Below, piece by piece: positions 52,736 to 62,343 of a stretch of 64,000 nt of DNA; position 1 is the first letter of the stretch; each line of letters opens with the position of its first letter. The stretch comes from Caballeronia pedi. Its GTDB lineage: Bacteria; Pseudomonadota; Gammaproteobacteria; Burkholderiales; Burkholderiaceae. Position numbers and translations under genes: made by a program. The notes under the pieces were generated by a model. That model did not search any database, had not been told where the DNA came from, and saw only the letters and a program-made list of their open reading frames with translations. The DNA lies in the NCBI RefSeq assembly GCF_001544915.2, contig NZ_FCOE02000024.1, forward strand, positions 55,345-119,344, in the 5' to 3' direction.

Positions 52736-53839
52736 TTACTCCGTGATCAGTGCGTGTTCCGTGACGGCCGCGGCGATCGCCGTGCCGACTTCGATGGTGT
52801 TCGCCGTGCCGCCCATGTCCGGCGTGCGCGGGCCGTTTTCGAGCACGCTTTCGATGGCTGCGACGATGGTCTTCGCCGCCGCTTCGTAGCGCGCCTCGCC
52901 ACAGCCGAGATGCTGCAGCATCAGCGCCGCCGACCAGATCTGCCCGATCGGATTGGCGATGCCTTTACCCGCGATATCCGGCGCCGAGCCATGCACCGGC
53001 TTGAAGAGCGACGGAAAGCGCCGCTCCGGATTCAGGTTCGCCGAAGGCGCGATGCCGATGGTGCCGGTACATGCGGGACCGAGGTCCGAAAGAATGTCGC
53101 CGAAGAGATTGGACGCGACCACGACATCGAAACGGTCCGGATGCTGCACGAAATGCGCGCACAGAATGTCGATGTGAAACTTGCGCGTCTCGATGTCCGG
53201 GTAGCGCTTCGCCGCTTCCGCGAGCCGTTCGTCCCAGTACGGCATGGTGATCGAGATACCGTTCGATTTGGTCGCGGCGGTCAGTTGCTTCCTCGGGCGG
53301 CTCTGCGCGAGCTGGAACGCGAAGTCGAGAATGCGGTCGACGCCCGTGCGCGTGAACACGGACTGCTGCGTCGCGAACTCGCGCTCGGTGCCTTCGAACA
53401 TGCGTCCGCCGACCGATGAATATTCGCCTTCGGTGTTCTCGCGCACGACCAGAAAGTCAATATCGCCGGGTTTGCGGTGCGCGAGCGGCGACGGCACGCC
53501 GGGCATCAGGCGCACCGGGCGCAGGTTCACGTACTGGTCGAAGTCGCGGCGAATCCTGATGATCGATTCCCACACGGCCGTGTGGTCCGGCACGACGTCG
53601 GGCGTGCCGACCGCGCCGAAGAAGATCGCATCGTGCTTGCCGATCTGCCGGTCCCAGTCGGCGGGCATCATCGTGCCGTGCTGCACGTAGTGCTCGGTGC
53701 ACCATGATGCGAATTCGTCGAAATCGAGCGCGATGTCGTAGCGCGCGGCGGCGGCCTTCAGCACGCGCAAGCCTTCGACCATGACTTCCTTGCCGATGCC
53801 GTCGCCCGGAATGACGGCGATGTGATGCGTTGTTGCCAT
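52736..53839 (-). CDS. ttuC: Tartrate dehydrogenase / isopropylmalate dehydrogenase family
   Basis: 367 residues from ATG 53839. Beta-decarboxylating dehydrogenase marks: IPGDGIGKEV, NLRPVRLMPG, VRENTEGEYSSVGGRMF and the metal/NAD site SNLFGDILSDLGPA followed by PVHGSAPDIAGKGIANP. The sequence style is that of tartrate dehydrogenases (TtuC), which act on tartrate and D-malate. First gene of the leftward unit. Confidence 0.87.
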   Translation of the reverse strand: MATTHHIAVIPGDGIGKEVMVEGLRVLKAAAARYDIALDFDEFASWCTEHYVQHGTMMPADWDRQIGKHDAIFFGAVGTPDVVPDHTAVWESIIRIRRDFDQYVNLRPVRLMPGVPSPLAHRKPGDIDFLVVRENTEGEYSSVGGRMFEGTEREFATQQSVFTRTGVDRILDFAFQLAQSRPRKQLTAATKSNGISITMPYWDERLAEAAKRYPDIETRKFHIDILCAHFVQHPDRFDVVVASNLFGDILSDLGPACTGTIGIAPSANLNPERRFPSLFKPVHGSAPDIAGKGIANPIGQIWSAALMLQHLGCGEARYEAAAKTIVAAIESVLENGPRTPDMGGTANTIEVGTAIAAAVTEHALITE

Positions 53840-53963
53840 TGCGCTGTGTCTCCTGTTATTCGACGTGGAACTGCCCGTCATACAGGAAGGGAATCTAGCG
53901 GACGCTCTGGCGCGGCGGAAGTGCGAATCCGGGAACAGGAGTCTTCGAATATCCGCAAGGGGT

Positions 53964-54884
53964 TCAGCCGGCGGAGCGTTCGCCGCCCGGCGCGACGAGC
54001 GATGCGGGCGCGAAGGCGCTCAGAAAATCGAACAGCTTGCGCGCGGGCAAGGGCGCCGCGCCGGCGCGAATCCCGACCGACATCACGCGCTCGGCCCACG
54101 GATTGGTCAGGCGGATGAAGCGCAGATGCATCGGCTCACGAAACAGCCGCACCGCGCCTTCGGGCAACACGCCGATGCCCTGCCCGGCCGCGATCAGCCT
54201 GCACATCGCCTCGAAGCTTTGCACCTGCACGCGAAAGCGGATCGTGCGGCCCGCGAGCGCGGCTTCCTTCACGAGCATGCGGGTGACTTCGGCTTTGTCG
54301 TCGAGCCCGACGATATCGTGTTCGAGCAGCGCCGCGAACTCGATCTGCTCGCCCTGCAGCACATGATCCTCCGGCACGACGACGCTGATGCGATCCGCGC
54401 AATACGGCGCGAGGCGAATGCCCTCCATGCCGACCTGCGAAGTCACCACGCCGACATCCGCGCGCCCTTCGCGCAACGCCTGAAGAATGTCCATGCTGCG
54501 CAATTCGCTGATATGCAGCTTGATGTCCTGATAGCGCTGCGAGAACGCGCGCAGATGATCGGGCAAGTCCTGACTGATCGCGGAGATATTGGCGAAGATG
54601 CGTACGCGGCCGACCGAGCCTTTCGTGTAATCGGAGAGTTCGCTGTAGATCGCATCGGTCTTGAGCAGCAGTTCGGTGGCGTGACGCGCGAGCGCTTCGC
54701 CCGCCGGCGTCGGCTCGACGCCCGCCGACGTGCGGTTCAGCAGGCCGACGCGAAAGTGATGTTCGAGCAGCGCGATGCGCCGGCTCGCAGTCGACAGCGA
54801 CATATGCGATTGCTGCGCCGCCTTCGAAAGACTGCCCATTTCGACTGCGCGCAGAAAAAGAGCCAGCGACGTGAGATCGAACAA
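53964..54884 (-). CDS. LysR-family transcriptional regulator of the ttu-like locus
   Basis: 306 residues from TTG 54884 (GGAG about 9 bases ahead). Helix-turn-helix in GSLSKAAQQSHMSLSTASRR, then RVRIFANISAISQDLPDHL of the effector domain. It diverges from the ACS transporter and is 124 bases upstream of ttuC on the same strand, so it can reach both; TtuA of Agrobacterium vitis is a precedent. Confidence 0.85.
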   Translation of the reverse strand: MFDLTSLALFLRAVEMGSLSKAAQQSHMSLSTASRRIALLEHHFRVGLLNRTSAGVEPTPAGEALARHATELLLKTDAIYSELSDYTKGSVGRVRIFANISAISQDLPDHLRAFSQRYQDIKLHISELRSMDILQALREGRADVGVVTSQVGMEGIRLAPYCADRISVVVPEDHVLQGEQIEFAALLEHDIVGLDDKAEVTRMLVKEAALAGRTIRFRVQVQSFEAMCRLIAAGQGIGVLPEGAVRLFREPMHLRFIRLTNPWAERVMSVGIRAGAAPLPARKLFDFLSAFAPASLVAPGGERSAG

Positions 54885-55114
54885 AACCGGACGCTCCGTA
54901 AAAGATCATGCCGCGCAGTATGGCATCCGGGCACGATCGGCGCGTCGCGGCGGGATACTGGAAAACCCTGACGTCGCGACGCGCGTGTTCGAACTATTCG
55001 AAAGCCCGCTTCAGCGATTTCGCATATCTCTCGCGCTCAGCAGCCGCTACATTTCCTCTGTCCCGCCGCGTCCTGCGCGAGTCGGTACGCAAAAAAACAT
55101 ATACGGAGACAGAC

Positions 55115-56443
55115 GTGGAAATCGATGCGACCAGCATGCCCCAAGGCGCGGCATCGCCCGCCCCGTCACACGACGCCGCGACGGAGGACCGGATCTTCCG
55201 CCGCCTGGCGCTGCAGATCCTGCCGATTCTGATGTTCGCGTACATCACGTCGTATATCGATCGCGTGAACGTGAGCTTCGCCAAGCTGCAGATGGCGCAG
55301 CAACTCGGCTTTTCGGACGCCGTGTTCGGCTTCGGCGCGGGCATCTTCTTTCTCGGCTACGTGGTTTTCGAAGTGCCGAGCAACATGATCCTGCAACGCG
55401 TCGGCGCGCGCAGATGGATCACGCGCATCATTCTGTCGTGGGGCATCGTCTCCGGCCTGACGGCCTTCGTTTCCACGCCGATGCAGTTCTACGTGATGCG
55501 CTGCCTGCTCGGCGTCGCGGAGGCGGGCTTCATTCCGGCGATCGTTTTCTATATCGGCCAGTCGTTTCCGCGCAACCGGCGGGCGCGCATCCTCAGCATG
55601 TTCTATGCGGCGCTCGCGCTCGCGGGTCTGATCGGCTCGCCGTTGACCGGCTTCATCATGCAGTACTTCGACGGCCTCATGCAGTTGCCGGGCTGGAAGT
55701 GGATCTTCATCGTCGAGGCATTGCCCGCGTTTCTCGCGGCGGTCTACACATGGAGAGGACTCGACGACGACGTTACGAAAAGCCCGCGCTACAGCGAAAG
55801 CGATCGCGCGTTTATGTCACGCGTGCTCGCGGAAGATCGCGCGGTGACGGCCGAATCGAATCACAAGGGCCTGTTTTCCAGCGCGCTCGTGTGGGCGTTC
55901 TGCCTGATCTATTTTCTCGATGTCTTCGGCATCTACGGCTACACCTTCTGGGCCCCGACGATGATCAAGTCGATGGGCATCTCCGGCGACTTCGCGATCG
56001 GCGCGCTCGCGGCGCTGCCCAACGCGGTCGCGGTCGTCGTGATGGTGATGTTCGGCCGCAGCGCGGACCGGCGCGGCGAGCGGCGCCTGCACGTCGCCGC
56101 GCTGCTGTTGATGGGCGCGGTCGGCTTGTCGCTGTCGGTGCTCTGGCATGACAATCTGTGGCTCGGCATGATCGCGCTGTGCATCGCCAATGCGGGATTG
56201 CTGTCGTTTCCGCCGCTCTTCTGGAGCATGCCGACGGCCGTGCTCGGCCAGGCCGCGGCGGCGGTCGGCATCGCATGGATCAGCGCGTTCGGCAATCTCG
56301 GCGGCTTCTTCGGCCCATACGTGGTCGGCTTTCTGAAGCAGGCGTCGGGCGGCATGACGCTGCCGATCTTCTCGATGGTCGGCTGCCTCGCGCTCGGCAT
56401 CGTCCTGACGATGTCGCTGCCGAAGCGGCTCGTGAACCGCTGA
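55115..56443 (+). CDS. MFS transporter, anion:cation symporter family (TtuB-like)
   Basis: 442 residues from GTG 55115, with GGAGA 6 bases ahead; the longer open frame lacks a ribosome site. Twelve helices: YITSYIDRVNVSFAKL in the first, then FFLGYVVFEVPSNMILQRVGARRW, which marks the ACS (tartrate, phthalate, galactonate) branch. It likely imports a hydroxy-dicarboxylate. It diverges from the LysR gene and is followed by a reductase 37 bases on. Confidence 0.87.
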   Translation: MEIDATSMPQGAASPAPSHDAATEDRIFRRLALQILPILMFAYITSYIDRVNVSFAKLQMAQQLGFSDAVFGFGAGIFFLGYVVFEVPSNMILQRVGARRWITRIILSWGIVSGLTAFVSTPMQFYVMRCLLGVAEAGFIPAIVFYIGQSFPRNRRARILSMFYAALALAGLIGSPLTGFIMQYFDGLMQLPGWKWIFIVEALPAFLAAVYTWRGLDDDVTKSPRYSESDRAFMSRVLAEDRAVTAESNHKGLFSSALVWAFCLIYFLDVFGIYGYTFWAPTMIKSMGISGDFAIGALAALPNAVAVVVMVMFGRSADRRGERRLHVAALLLMGAVGLSLSVLWHDNLWLGMIALCIANAGLLSFPPLFWSMPTAVLGQAAAAVGIAWISAFGNLGGFFGPYVVGFLKQASGGMTLPIFSMVGCLALGIVLTMSLPKRLVNR

Positions 56444-56480
56444 GCCTTTTTCAACCAACAAGACGACACGAAGAGACAGC

Positions 56481-57353
56481 ATGAAGCAGCGAATCGGCAT
56501 GATCGGTATCGGCCTGATGGGGCACGGCATCGCACGCAATGTGATGAAGCATGGTTATCCGCTGACGGTGGTCGAGCATCCCGGCAACCAGCCGCTCGAC
56601 GAACTGCGCGCGGGCGGCGTGAAGACCGTCGCGAATGGCGAGGCGCTTGCGCGTGAAGCGGACATCGTCATTCTGTGCGTGACGGGTTCGCCGGAAGTCG
56701 AAGCGGTATTGACCGCGCCCGATGGCGTGCTCGCGGGCTTGCAGCCCGGAACGATCGTGATCGACTGCTCGACAGCCGTGCCTGCATCGACTGCGCGCAT
56801 GGCGGCGCTCGTGGAGGAAGCGGGCGGCCTTTTCGTCGATGCGCCGATGACGCGTACCGCAAAGGAGGCGCATGAAGGGCGGCTGAATCTGCTGGTCGGC
56901 GCTTCAGCCGAATTGTTCGCGCGCATCGAGCCGTTGTTGCGCACGTATGCGGAGAACGTGACGCTCGTCGGCGGCCTCGGCGCGGGACACAGCATGAAGC
57001 TGCTGCACAACTTCGTGTCGCTCGGGACGATCGCGCTGATCTCCGAGGCGGCCGCGTGCGCGAAGCGCGCGGGCGTCGATGCACGGACTTTCGTCGATGT
57101 CCTCGCGAAAGGCGGCGGCGGCGGCGCGGCGCTGGAACGGTTGAGGCCGGCGCTCGTGGAGGGCGATCCAACGGGTATGCCGTTTCACATGTCGAACGCG
57201 CTGAAGGATCTCGGCTACTACGTGACGATGGCCGGTGACACCAACGCGGCCGATGCGATCGCCACCGCCGTGCGCGCGACGTATGCGGATGCGGTCGAGC
57301 AAGGCGGCGCGCATCGGACGTTGCTGGAGTTGGCGAAGCTGCTGGGTGCTTGA
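56481..57353 (+). CDS. Beta-hydroxyacid dehydrogenase (tartronate semialdehyde/3-hydroxyisobutyrate type)
   Basis: 290 residues. NAD(P) motif MIGIGLMGHGIARN, substrate segment DAPMTRTAKEAHEG (the usual DAPVSGG is altered), catalytic Lys in GHSMKLLHNFVSLG. It reduces or oxidises a small 3-hydroxy acid. Behind a tartrate-type transporter, tartronate semialdehyde is a plausible substrate. The stop is inside a hairpin. Confidence 0.85.
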   Translation: MKQRIGMIGIGLMGHGIARNVMKHGYPLTVVEHPGNQPLDELRAGGVKTVANGEALAREADIVILCVTGSPEVEAVLTAPDGVLAGLQPGTIVIDCSTAVPASTARMAALVEEAGGLFVDAPMTRTAKEAHEGRLNLLVGASAELFARIEPLLRTYAENVTLVGGLGAGHSMKLLHNFVSLGTIALISEAAACAKRAGVDARTFVDVLAKGGGGGAALERLRPALVEGDPTGMPFHMSNALKDLGYYVTMAGDTNAADAIATAVRATYADAVEQGGAHRTLLELAKLLGA

Positions 57354-57374
57354 GTCAAGCGACAGCACCCCAGC
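57341..57374. terminator. Hairpin between convergent genes, possible shared terminator
   Basis: GCTGGGTGCT (57341-57350) pairs with AGCACCCCAGC (57364-57374) with one bulged C. It spans the dehydrogenase stop and ends just before the LysR stop. No T-run follows on either strand, so efficiency is uncertain. Confidence 0.4.
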
Positions 57375-57375
57375 G

Positions 57376-58260
57376 TCATGCACCACCGCCACAAACATCG
57401 ATCACATCAAGCAATGCGCGCTTGAGCGCATTGCCCGGCGGCAAATAGGCAAGTCCGATGCCCGCCGTATGGCCGTGAAGCTGCAGCGGCCGCGCCACGA
57501 CCTTCGGCGGCAATGCCGTCGCGGCGGCCGCCGGAATCACGCCGATGCCGAGACCGGCCGAAACCAGCGCGAGCATCGTCGAGAACTCGCCGAGTTCCTG
57601 CGCGATGTTCAGAACCGCACCTTCCCGTTTCAACGCAACCAGCATGTCGTCATGGAAGCCCGGCGCATAACGCCGCGCAAGCACGAACGCGGGAAAGCCC
57701 TGAAGATCCGGCGGCCGGACCAGCGGCAGCTCGGCGAGCGCGTGATCTTCCGGCAACGCGACGACGAAGGGTTCTTCGAGCACCACGCGGATTTCGAGGC
57801 CGCTTCCGCTCACCGGCAGCCGTATCAGACCGAAGTCGAGCTGATTGTCCTGCAACGCGGCGATCTGATTGGGCGTCGGCATGTCCTTCAGTTCGAGCGT
57901 GATGAGCGGATAGCGCGCATGCATCGTGCGGATCAGCGCCGGCAGCAGTTTCGGCAGAACCGATGACACGAACGCGATCCGCAACGTGCCGATTTCACCT
58001 CGCGCCGACAACCGCGCGGTCTGCTCCGCGCGCGCCGCCTGATGCAGCGTCGCGCGTGCCTCGGGCAAGAACAACCGACCCGTCGCGCTGAGGGCGACCT
58101 TGTGACGGTCGCGTTCGAACAGCCGCGCGCCCAGGTCCTCTTCGAGCGCCTTGATCTGCATGCTGAGTGCCGGCTGCACGATGCACAGGCGCTGCGCCGC
58201 CTTGCCGAAGTGCAGTTCCTCGGCAAGCGCGACGAACGCCCGCAGATGCTTTAGCTCCAT
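57376..58260 (-). CDS. LysR-family transcriptional regulator of the shikimate-like cluster
   Basis: 294 residues. Start MELKHLRAFVALAEELHFGK with helix-turn-helix AAQRLCIVQPALSMQI; the effector domain matches the CatR/BenM-like branch (LRIAFVSSVLPKLLPALIR). BenM/CatR proteins answer to aromatic-pathway intermediates. Divergent from the SDR gene 136 bases away. Confidence 0.86.
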   Translation of the reverse strand: MELKHLRAFVALAEELHFGKAAQRLCIVQPALSMQIKALEEDLGARLFERDRHKVALSATGRLFLPEARATLHQAARAEQTARLSARGEIGTLRIAFVSSVLPKLLPALIRTMHARYPLITLELKDMPTPNQIAALQDNQLDFGLIRLPVSGSGLEIRVVLEEPFVVALPEDHALAELPLVRPPDLQGFPAFVLARRYAPGFHDDMLVALKREGAVLNIAQELGEFSTMLALVSAGLGIGVIPAAAATALPPKVVARPLQLHGHTAGIGLAYLPPGNALKRALLDVIDVCGGGA

Positions 58261-58395
58261 GAAATCCCCCAGTACGCGGGCGCGTGAAGCCCGTCATCAC
58301 GAATCATGATAACAACGTCATGAAAGACTATTGGCGCAACCGCGGTTCTTCGGGTGAACTAGGCACATTCGGAGACAGAGCTCATCCACCACAGG

Positions 58396-59184
58396 ATGGG
58401 TCGCAAAATAATGGACGAGACAGTCAAACTCTTCAGCCTGCGCGGAAAACGTGCGTTGATCACCGGTTCCGGGCGCGGCATTGGGCTGGCGCTCGCGCGA
58501 GGCCTCGCGGGCGCAGGCGCTTCGATCGTCATCAACGATCGCAATGAGCAAAAGGCGGCCGAGATCGCCGCACGCCTGCGCGACGAAGGCCACGACGCCG
58601 GCTTCGCCGTTTTCGACGTGACCGACCGCGAGCAGGTGTGCCCGGCGATCGAACGGGTCGAAAAGGACACCGGCGCGATCGACATTCTGATCAACAATGC
58701 GGGCATCCAGCGCCGCGCGCCACTCGAAAGCTTCGACGAACGCGACTGGAGCGACCTGCTGCGCGTGAATCTCGACGGCGTGTTCCACGTCTCGCAGGCC
58801 GTCGCGCGGCACATGCTGGCGCGCGGACGCGGCAAGATCATCAACATCGGATCGGTGCAGTGCGAGCTGGCGCGGCCGGGCATCGCGCCCTACGCGGCCA
58901 CGAAAGGCGCCATTCGCATGCTGACCAAAGGCATGTGCGCGGAATGGGCGCGACACGGCATTCAGGCCAACGCGATCGCACCCGGCTACTTCGAGACCGA
59001 TCTCAACCGCGCCCTCGTCGACGATCCGGCTTTCTCGGAGTGGCTCTGCAAGCGCACGCCGGCGGGCCGCTGGGGCCGCGTCCAGGAACTGTGCGGCGCA
59101 GCGGTGTTTCTCGCGTCGGCGGCGTCGGATTTCGTGAACGGCCAGACGCTTTTCGTCGATGGCGGAATGACCAGCGTGGTCTGA
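58396..59184 (+). CDS. Short-chain dehydrogenase (gluconate 5-dehydrogenase-like)
   Basis: 262 residues from ATG 58396; ATG 58411 is an equally good start, since neither has a well-placed ribosome site. Classical SDR: TGSGRGIG, INNAG, active site Ser in GSVQCELARPGIAPYAATKGA with Tyr and Lys. It resembles gluconate/polyol 2- or 5-dehydrogenases. It starts the rightward cluster. Confidence 0.88.
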   Translation: MGRKIMDETVKLFSLRGKRALITGSGRGIGLALARGLAGAGASIVINDRNEQKAAEIAARLRDEGHDAGFAVFDVTDREQVCPAIERVEKDTGAIDILINNAGIQRRAPLESFDERDWSDLLRVNLDGVFHVSQAVARHMLARGRGKIINIGSVQCELARPGIAPYAATKGAIRMLTKGMCAEWARHGIQANAIAPGYFETDLNRALVDDPAFSEWLCKRTPAGRWGRVQELCGAAVFLASAASDFVNGQTLFVDGGMTSVV

Positions 59185-59203
59185 GCCGAAAGGAGACAAC
59201 GAC

Positions 59204-60394
59204 ATGTTTGATTCACTGACAAACCGAAGCCGCCGCGTCCAGGCGCTCGCCGGCCTGACGATGGCCGTCGCCGCGTGCGCTGCGCACGCCGCCGACTGGA
59301 TCGTGTCGGGCAACGACGGCAAGTATCAGCGCGTCGAGGGCCGCGACACGTATCCGGACAATCCCGCGCCGGACACGCTGACGCTTCTCGATGCAAGCCA
59401 CCTTCCTCCACGGGTAAAGGTGCAGGTCGAAGTCGAGAACGGCATTCAGGGGCCGCCGCAGGCAGTCGCCATCACGCCCGATGCGAGCGTCGCGCTGGTC
59501 GGCGCGCCCACGCGTTACGACCGTGACGCGAAGAAGCTGCTGATGGATTCTTTCGTCCAGGTGATCGACCTGCAGGCGACGCCGCCCGCCGTGACGCGAC
59601 TCGATATCGCGAGCCATCCGCAGGGCGTCGCCATCGATCGCAGCGGCCGGCTCGCGCTCGTCGCGTGCGTGGACGGCAGCGTCGCGGTGCTCGGCATCGA
59701 AGGCAACCGCGTGACGCTCGTCGACACGCTGAAGATCGCGCAGAAACGGCTCGCCGGCGTGAGCTTCACGCACGACGGCGCGCATGCGCTCGTCGCGTTG
59801 CGCGACGAACAGGGCGTCGCCGTGCTCGACATCGCCGCTGGCCGCGTGACCGACAGTGGCGCGCGTCTTTCGAGCGGCGTCGCACCCTACACGATCGACG
59901 TCTCGGGCGACGGCAAGTGGGCCGTCGTCAGCGATGTCGGGCTGGCCGGCCTGCCCGCCTACGCCGGCAAACTCGCGGGCGATGCGGACACCGTGACGCT
60001 CATCGACGTCTCACGCACGCCGTTTCGCGCGGTCCAGCACGTGACGGTGCCGTCGCTGCCCGAAGGTGTGGCGATCTCGCCGGACGGCAAATGGATCGGC
60101 GTGCAGGCGATGGACGGCTCCAACCTGACGCCGGACAACCCCGGACGCCACGCGCGCGGCAAGGTGCTGCTGTTCGCGATCCGCGACGGCCAGGCGGTGA
60201 AGGTCGCCGAAGCGCCGGGCGGCGAGGCGGCGCAGGGCATCGTCTTCACGGCGGACAGCAAGTATCTGATCGTGCAGTTCAACGTCGAGAAGCAGCTCGC
60301 GTTCTACGCCGTGAACGGCGGCCATCTGCGCGACATCGGACGACGCATTGCACTGACAGGCGGGCCTTCGTCGCTGCGCACGACACCGCGCTGA
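59204..60394 (+). CDS. Secreted beta-propeller (YVTN/lactonase-like) protein
   Basis: 396 residues, AAGGAGA ahead of the ATG. Signal peptide (cut after AAHA, near 29). The body has repeated blades with VAITPDASVALV, VAIDRSGRLALVA, VSFTHDGAHALVA and VAISPDGKWIGVQ, the pattern of YVTN propellers and 6-phosphogluconolactonase-like proteins. It may open a lactone or bind a sugar-acid in the periplasm. Unproven. Confidence 0.82.
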   Translation: MFDSLTNRSRRVQALAGLTMAVAACAAHAADWIVSGNDGKYQRVEGRDTYPDNPAPDTLTLLDASHLPPRVKVQVEVENGIQGPPQAVAITPDASVALVGAPTRYDRDAKKLLMDSFVQVIDLQATPPAVTRLDIASHPQGVAIDRSGRLALVACVDGSVAVLGIEGNRVTLVDTLKIAQKRLAGVSFTHDGAHALVALRDEQGVAVLDIAAGRVTDSGARLSSGVAPYTIDVSGDGKWAVVSDVGLAGLPAYAGKLAGDADTVTLIDVSRTPFRAVQHVTVPSLPEGVAISPDGKWIGVQAMDGSNLTPDNPGRHARGKVLLFAIRDGQAVKVAEAPGGEAAQGIVFTADSKYLIVQFNVEKQLAFYAVNGGHLRDIGRRIALTGGPSSLRTTPR

Positions 60395-60433
60395 CGCGCC
60401 AGTCTTTCACCCAACGAACATCAGGAGAGCAGC

Positions 60434-61426
60434 ATGCGTACGCCCAGCGCCGAACGCAGGAACGTGGTCGTCTTTCGAAAACTGCCGGACGATCTGCTCG
60501 AGCGGATTCAGGCGCGACACGACGTGACCGTCGCCGACCCGCGACGCGCCGATGAACTGCCGCGCTTTCGCGAGGCGCTCGGCAACGCCGACGGCCTCAT
60601 CGGTTCGAGTTTCAGACTCGGCGCGGACGAACTCGCGCACGCCTCGCGGCTGAAGGTGATTTCGAGCATTTCGGTCGGCGTCGACAACTACGATCTCGCG
60701 CATCTCAGGCAACGCGACATCACGCTCTGCCACACGCCCGGCGTGCTCACCGAGACGACCGCCGACACCGTCTTCGCGCTGATCATCGCGAGCTCGCGCC
60801 GCCTCGTCGAGCTGTCGAACCATGTGCGCGAAGGCCACTGGACGCGCAACATCGGCGAAGACCTGTTCGGCTGGGACGTGCACGGCAAGACCCTCGGCGT
60901 GCTCGGCTTCGGGCGCATCGGCCAGGCGGTGGCCCGGCGCGCGGCGCTCGGTTTCGGCATGCCGGTGCTCTTTCACGACCCCTTCGACGCGCCGGTTCCC
61001 GCGCCGCTCGCCGGCCACGCCGAGCGCGCATCGTTCGGCGAGGTGCTTGCACGCGCGGACATCGTCGCGCTGACGCTGCCGCTGTCGGACGACACACGCG
61101 GCATGATGGACGCGCGGGCATTCGCCGCGATGAAGCCCGGCGCGATCTTCGTGAATGGCTCGCGCGGCGCGATCGTGCGCGAGGACGCGCTGCTCGCCGC
61201 GCTCGACAGCGGTCATCTGCGCGCCGCCGGACTCGATGTATTCGCGGTCGAGCCGCTCGCGCAGGATTCGCCGCTGCGCACGCATCCGAAAGTGACGCCG
61301 CTCCCGCACATCGGATCGGCGACGCACGAAACGCGGCGCGCGATGGCCGAACTCGCCACCGACAACCTGCTGCGCGCGCTCGACGGCGTTGCGCCCTTCG
61401 CCGCCTTCGATCTCTCGAAGCACTGA
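60434..61426 (+). CDS. D-2-hydroxyacid dehydrogenase (GhrB-like)
   Basis: 330 residues, AGGAGAG ahead. NAD(P) motif VLGFGRIGQAVARRA, catalytic Arg in VNGSRGAIV, Glu in AVEPLA and His in LPHIGSATHE. It reduces glyoxylate, hydroxypyruvate or a longer 2-oxo acid, or acts in reverse. It lies 39 bases after the propeller gene. Confidence 0.9.
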   Translation: MRTPSAERRNVVVFRKLPDDLLERIQARHDVTVADPRRADELPRFREALGNADGLIGSSFRLGADELAHASRLKVISSISVGVDNYDLAHLRQRDITLCHTPGVLTETTADTVFALIIASSRRLVELSNHVREGHWTRNIGEDLFGWDVHGKTLGVLGFGRIGQAVARRAALGFGMPVLFHDPFDAPVPAPLAGHAERASFGEVLARADIVALTLPLSDDTRGMMDARAFAAMKPGAIFVNGSRGAIVREDALLAALDSGHLRAAGLDVFAVEPLAQDSPLRTHPKVTPLPHIGSATHETRRAMAELATDNLLRALDGVAPFAAFDLSKH

Positions 61427-61442
61427 ACCGACGGTCCCGACC

Positions 61443-62258
61443 ATGCCCCATTCGATTCCATCCCTGTGCGGCTCGCTCGCCGGGCAGCCGTTCACGTTCA
61501 ACGTCAAGGTCCACAACGCGGCCTATCGGGCGCTCGGTGTGGACTACACGTTCGTCAGCTTTGGCGTGGAGGACGCCGCCGGCGCGATCGACGCGATGCG
61601 CACGCTCGGCATTCGCGGACTCAACGTGACGATGCCGCACAAGCAGGCGGTGATTCCCCATCTCGATGCGCTCGACGAAACCGCCCGCGAGATCGGCGCG
61701 GTCAACACCATCGACAACCGCGACGGCCATCTCACCGGCTACAACACGGACTGCGTCGGCGCCGTGCGCGCGCTCGAAGAGGCGACGCCGCTCGAAGGCC
61801 GGCGCATCGCCCTGCTCGGCGCGGGCGGCGCGGCGCGCGCGATCGCGTGGGGCGTGCGCCGCGCCGGCGGCCGGATCACGGTGTTCAACCGCACCGCCTC
61901 GCGCGGGCGCACGCTCGCCGACGACTTCGGTCTTGCGTTCGGCGGCGCTCCGGGCGATTTCGATCCGCATGCGTTCGACATCGTCGTGAACGCGACCGCC
62001 GCCGGTTTCCGCGCGCCGGACGTCAATCCATTGCGGGCCGGACAGCTCGCGCCGCATCTCGTCGTGATGGACGCAGCTTTCATCCCCGTTCGCACGAAGC
62101 TGATCCGCGATGCCGCTGAACTCGGCTGCCGCGTGGTCGACGGCACGCGCATGCTGCTGCATCAGTTCTGCGGTCAGGTGGAGTTATACACGGGCAAGGC
62201 AGCGCCGCTGGACGCGATGAGCGCCGCCCTGCTCGACGAAATCGCCCGCGTGGGCTAG
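61443..62258 (+). CDS. Shikimate 5-dehydrogenase-like protein
   Basis: 271 residues from ATG 61443 (16 bases after the previous stop). Core motifs are complete: GLNVTMPHK with the catalytic Lys, GAVNTI, YNTDCVG with the catalytic Asp, and the NAD(P) loop LLGAGGAARAIAWG. The usual SLSP start is CGSLAGQPF. Being in a catabolic cluster, it could be a quinate/shikimate dehydrogenase rather than the biosynthetic AroE. Confidence 0.88.
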   Translation: MPHSIPSLCGSLAGQPFTFNVKVHNAAYRALGVDYTFVSFGVEDAAGAIDAMRTLGIRGLNVTMPHKQAVIPHLDALDETAREIGAVNTIDNRDGHLTGYNTDCVGAVRALEEATPLEGRRIALLGAGGAARAIAWGVRRAGGRITVFNRTASRGRTLADDFGLAFGGAPGDFDPHAFDIVVNATAAGFRAPDVNPLRAGQLAPHLVVMDAAFIPVRTKLIRDAAELGCRVVDGTRMLLHQFCGQVELYTGKAAPLDAMSAALLDEIARVG

Positions 62259-62343
62259 TCAGGAAAACACCGGCGGTCCCGCATCTCGCGCGAAGACGAG
62301 GACGGAACTTCCTTCAGAGGTCGCAGGAACGGAGAGAGACATC

